From UKL13-3 sp964392775 (GTDB lineage Bacteria > Bacteroidota > Bacteroidia > UKL13-3), in contig CAYMRD010000002.1 of NCBI GenBank assembly GCA_964392775.1, positions 62,001 to 126,000 on the forward strand: 64,000 nucleotides of DNA, written 5' to 3'. A program made the position numbers and the translations under genes. A model generated the notes under the pieces. That model was not told the DNA's origin. It did not search any database and saw only the letters and a list, made by a program, of their open reading frames with translations. Shown piece by piece: positions 61,554 to 64,000 of the stretch. Position 1 is the stretch's first letter, and every line of letters begins with the position of its first letter.

Positions 61554-63173
61554 ATGAACATGAAAAAACTTGGTGTCCTTATCATCATGACTCTTGCAAC
61601 TGTCGGAGTCTACGCTCAAACCTTAACTGAAGGTTTGAGAGCGCTTGATTTTGAACAGTACGAAAAAGCACGTGGTATCTTTACTACACTTATCCAAAAC
61701 GAACCGGCCAATGGCGATAATTATTATTATCTGGGACAAGCGCAGTGGAATTTATTTAAATCCGAAGAAGCATTGAAAGCATACAAAGCCGGTATTACTG
61801 CTGCTCCCAACAACCCTATGAACTATGCAGGTTGGGGTGAGTTATTGCTTGAGGAAGGAAAAGTAGAAGAAGCCAAAGAACAGTTTAACCGTGCTTTGTC
61901 TTTTAGCAAAGGTAAAGATGGCAAATGTAAAGATATCAATGCTTTGCGCATTGTAGCCGATGCGATGGTTTCATCTGAAACTAAGTTAACCAATAGTGCC
62001 GCAATATTGGTAGAGGAAGCTTTGGAATTAAACCGCAGAGATTATGATGTTTTGATAACCACCGGTGATGTATACCTTGAGAAAGATCCGGGTAATGCCG
62101 GGCCTGCAGCAAGCATGTATGAAAACGCTATCTCTTTGCAAAAAAACAATCCAAAGGCTTATACACGTGTTTCCAATATTTGGTTACGCGTAAAAAATGC
62201 AGAGGCAACCAAATCGGCATTGGATCGTGCATTGGAGATTGACTCGAACTACGCTCCTGCTTTAAAAAACCTGGCAGAGTATTACTCACTGTCGAAACAA
62301 TTTGCTAAAGCAAAAGAAACCTATGAACGTTACCTGCAAAACTCAGAACCGAGCAGTGCTAACAAAACCCGTTGGGCCCGTATCCTGTTCCGTAACAAAG
62401 AGTACAAAGCTGCTTTGTATGTAATTTTAGAAGTGCAAAAAGCTGATACTTCCGATATCTACTTATACCGTTTGGGAGGATACAGCTACTATGAAGTGGG
62501 TGTTGAGGAAAAAGACACTTCAATGTTCCGTCCGGGGATAGAGTCACTTGAACATTTTATGGCGAACATCGACTCTAAAAAAATCATTTCAAACGACTAT
62601 GAGTATTTAGGTAAGTTATATTCCAAAATTAAAGGCAATGAAGATCTTGCAGTAGCCAATATCAACAAAGCATTGGAAGCCGACCCCGGTAAACTTGAAT
62701 TGTACAAAGAAGCGGCTACCATTTACAATAATATCCGTCAATACGACAAAGCTTGCGAATCATTTGAATTGTATATCGCCAAATCGGGCAGAGGATCAGC
62801 TGCCGATTATTTCCTGATGGGGAAAGCCGCTTTTTTTAGCAAACAATACGCGAAAGCCGATTCGGCCTTTGCCAAGGTAAATGAGCTGAAGCCCGACTAT
62901 GCTGAGGCCTATTATTACAGAGGCAATGCCATTGCTTCATTGGATCCGGATTTTAATACATCAGAAGCCAAAGATATGTGGGATAAATACCTGAGCTTAA
63001 CAGAACCCACTCCCGATAAATATAAAAGGAATATCGTAAGCACTTACTCGAATCTGGCTACATATTATATCCAAAAAGACAATAACAACAAAGCCAAAGA
63101 ATACTACAACAAAGTATTGGCATTGGACCCGGAGAACAAGGATGCCAAAGACAAACTGAAATTACTTAAATAA
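61554..63173 (+). CDS. tetratricopeptide-repeat protein of the TonB operon
   Basis: A 539-residue exported protein (signal peptide MKKLGVLIIMTLATVGVYAQ) with about ten TPRs, e.g. NYYYLGQAQWNLFKSEEALKAY and AYYYRGNAIASLD, and C-terminal YYNKVLALDPENKDAKDKL. A scaffold for protein-protein contacts in the periplasm. exbB-exbD-exbD-tonB-small-PstS-TPR is a recurrent Bacteroidetes cluster. It ends at a terminator. Confidence 0.85.
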   Translation: MNMKKLGVLIIMTLATVGVYAQTLTEGLRALDFEQYEKARGIFTTLIQNEPANGDNYYYLGQAQWNLFKSEEALKAYKAGITAAPNNPMNYAGWGELLLEEGKVEEAKEQFNRALSFSKGKDGKCKDINALRIVADAMVSSETKLTNSAAILVEEALELNRRDYDVLITTGDVYLEKDPGNAGPAASMYENAISLQKNNPKAYTRVSNIWLRVKNAEATKSALDRALEIDSNYAPALKNLAEYYSLSKQFAKAKETYERYLQNSEPSSANKTRWARILFRNKEYKAALYVILEVQKADTSDIYLYRLGGYSYYEVGVEEKDTSMFRPGIESLEHFMANIDSKKIISNDYEYLGKLYSKIKGNEDLAVANINKALEADPGKLELYKEAATIYNNIRQYDKACESFELYIAKSGRGSAADYFLMGKAAFFSKQYAKADSAFAKVNELKPDYAEAYYYRGNAIASLDPDFNTSEAKDMWDKYLSLTEPTPDKYKRNIVSTYSNLATYYIQKDNNNKAKEYYNKVLALDPENKDAKDKLKLLK

Positions 63174-63176
63174 CAG

Positions 63177-63199
63177 AAAGCAGCTTCGGCTGCTTTTTT
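63177..63199. terminator. terminator of the TonB operon, shared with the HPt gene
   Basis: AAAGCAGC-TTCG-GCTGCTTTTTT follows the TPR-gene stop by three bases. From the minus side it overlaps the last bases of the HPt gene. Confidence 0.88.
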
Positions 63200-63542
63200 A
63201 TGCCTGTTTCAAATGGTGTTCAATGCCCTGTCCTATTTCTTTGAGCAGGGCATCCAATTCTAAAATTTTACTTCCAACCCCTTCAAACATTCGTTGTTGT
63301 TTACCCATTTGCTCCAACTCGATAATACATTCGGATATTTGAGGAATCCCCAGCATTTGCAATGGCGCTTTCATTTTATGAGCGGTGCTTCCCAACGCAG
63401 TCCATTCCTTATTCAGAGCGTGAGTTTTCAATATTTCAACTTCCGGCAGGGTATTGTCCAAAATCATCTGAAGCATTTCGTTGATAAATCGCTTATCTCC
63501 TCCGGCTATACTCTCTAAATAAGTAAGATTAGGTTGAATCAT
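63198..63542 (-). CDS. HPt-domain phosphotransfer protein
   Basis: A 114-residue stand-alone histidine phosphotransfer domain: LTYLESIAGGDKRFINEMLQMILDN, then TAHKMKAPLQMLG with the phospho-accepting His, and IIELEQMGKQQRM. The four-helix HPt layout is clear. It would relay phosphate between a hybrid kinase and a response regulator. The only kinase in the window (37222) lacks a receiver domain, so its partners are elsewhere. Confidence 0.85.
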   Translation of the reverse strand: MIQPNLTYLESIAGGDKRFINEMLQMILDNTLPEVEILKTHALNKEWTALGSTAHKMKAPLQMLGIPQISECIIELEQMGKQQRMFEGVGSKILELDALLKEIGQGIEHHLKQA

Positions 63543-63581
63543 TCGTTAAATTTATTCGGTCAATAATACATAAAATGTTCC

Positions 63582-63589
63582 TACTTTTG
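63582..63589 (+). promoter_or_regulatory. -7 box close to the start codon of the last gene
   Basis: TACTTTTG fits TAnnTTTG and ends 5 bases before the ATG at 63595, implying a leaderless or nearly leaderless mRNA if this is the promoter. Confidence 0.4.
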
Positions 63590-63594
63590 AACAA

Positions 63595-64000
63595 ATGATT
63601 AGCACTAAAGGAATTTGTACTCTTAGCAATATACCTCTGCGCAAAGAAGCGGACAGCAGGAGTGAAATTGTTTCGATGTTACTTTTCGGAGAAATGTATC
63701 AGATGTTGGAAGTGAATACAGAGTGGGTACAGATTCAAACGGATCACGACTCTTACCTTGGCTGGATTAGCCTCAAACAACATACACAACTTCATAAAGC
63801 CCCAACAAAAATGGGGACAGTTACCGATTATCCTTTTGCTATACTCCAAGGACCAACAGGATTAGTAATGGCTCCTACTTCATCTCGTTTACCTGATATC
63901 GAACACAAATCGTGTTTTATCAATGGGCTTGAATACACCATTAACAATGCACCGAAAACACTCACACAAACCGACCTTGTTTATATAGCAAAACAGTTTA
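63595..64000 (+). CDS. SH3-domain / probable NlpC-P60 peptidase, 5' part
   Basis: 135 residues at the right edge, incomplete at the C-terminus. GICTLSNIPLRKEADSRSEIVSMLLFGEMYQMLEV and WVQIQTDHDSYLGWISLKQ form a bacterial SH3-type domain; a second SH3-like segment follows. In Bacteroidetes this N-terminus usually precedes an NlpC/P60 (YkfC-like) gamma-D-Glu-dipeptidase domain, which would lie outside the window. There is no signal peptide, so a cytoplasmic location is suggested. The catalytic part is inferred. Confidence 0.65.
   Translation, partial: MISTKGICTLSNIPLRKEADSRSEIVSMLLFGEMYQMLEVNTEWVQIQTDHDSYLGWISLKQHTQLHKAPTKMGTVTDYPFAILQGPTGLVMAPTSSRLPDIEHKSCFINGLEYTINNAPKTLTQTDLVYIAKQF

Overview
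The window is chromosomal DNA from a member of the Bacteroidetes, most likely a free-living aerobic or microaerobic relative of the Chitinophagales/Sphingobacteriales. The signs are a fused CcoNO cbb3 oxidase in a CcoG-CcoH-SafE cluster, an ExbB-ExbD-ExbD-TonB operon carrying a PstS-like lipoprotein and a TPR protein, a PorE-like OmpA protein, a class Ia ribonucleotide reductase, and promoters with the Bacteroidetes -7 box TAnnTTTG. Almost all of it is housekeeping. Genes are closely packed, and the gaps are filled with short degenerate repeats.

Layout. 1-2 kb: 5' part of hrpB (minus), a small secreted protein, and a 170-bp diverged copy of the hrpB start. 2-12 kb: biotin carboxylase, map, an acetyltransferase, a nucleoid-associated protein, a FUSC membrane protein, a cysteine-free HesB-like protein with an ABC permease, and a Na+/H+ antiporter. 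12-17 kb: a ParDE toxin-antitoxin pair, then nrdB / four-helix-bundle protein / nrdA on the minus strand behind a cobalamin riboswitch. 17-20 kb: SDR and META proteins, a BRO/DinD-type protein, and a divergent DoxX/HxlR pair. 20-25 kb: a three-gene SMC operon of MksBEF/Wadjet type with no nuclease gene. 25-35 kb: a frameshifted lipoprotein, an SRAP protein, a DUF2520 protein with KdsC, an 'asparagine synthetase B'-like protein, a TPR protein, polyphosphate kinase and the RNase P RNA. 36-42 kb: RhlE helicase, histidine kinase, MFS exporter and a PIG-L deacetylase. 42-51 kb: the complete cbb3 oxidase and assembly cluster, headed by an Rrf2 regulator. 51-55 kb: pyrophosphatase, folD, queE and two decayed toxin-antitoxin loci. 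55-64 kb: the PorE-like protein, the TonB operon, an HPt protein and the start of an SH3/NlpC-type protein.

How the genes work together. nrdB and nrdA make deoxynucleotides and are probably shut down when B12 is available. The cco cluster builds a high-affinity terminal oxidase: CcoI supplies copper, CcoS, CcoG and CcoH assemble it, and CcoNO, CcoQ and CcoP form the enzyme. ExbB, the two ExbD proteins and TonB energise outer-membrane uptake. Ppk and Ppa handle poly- and pyrophosphate.

Points most worth a second look: the nuclease-less SMC operon; the B12 riboswitch ahead of a class Ia RNR interrupted by a four-helix-bundle gene; the nine-A tract that breaks a lipoprotein right after its lipobox; dispersed repeats that have entered the RNase P RNA and the 5' ends of two genes; and two toxin-antitoxin loci caught in decay. 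I found no CRISPR array, tRNA, rRNA or intact insertion sequence.
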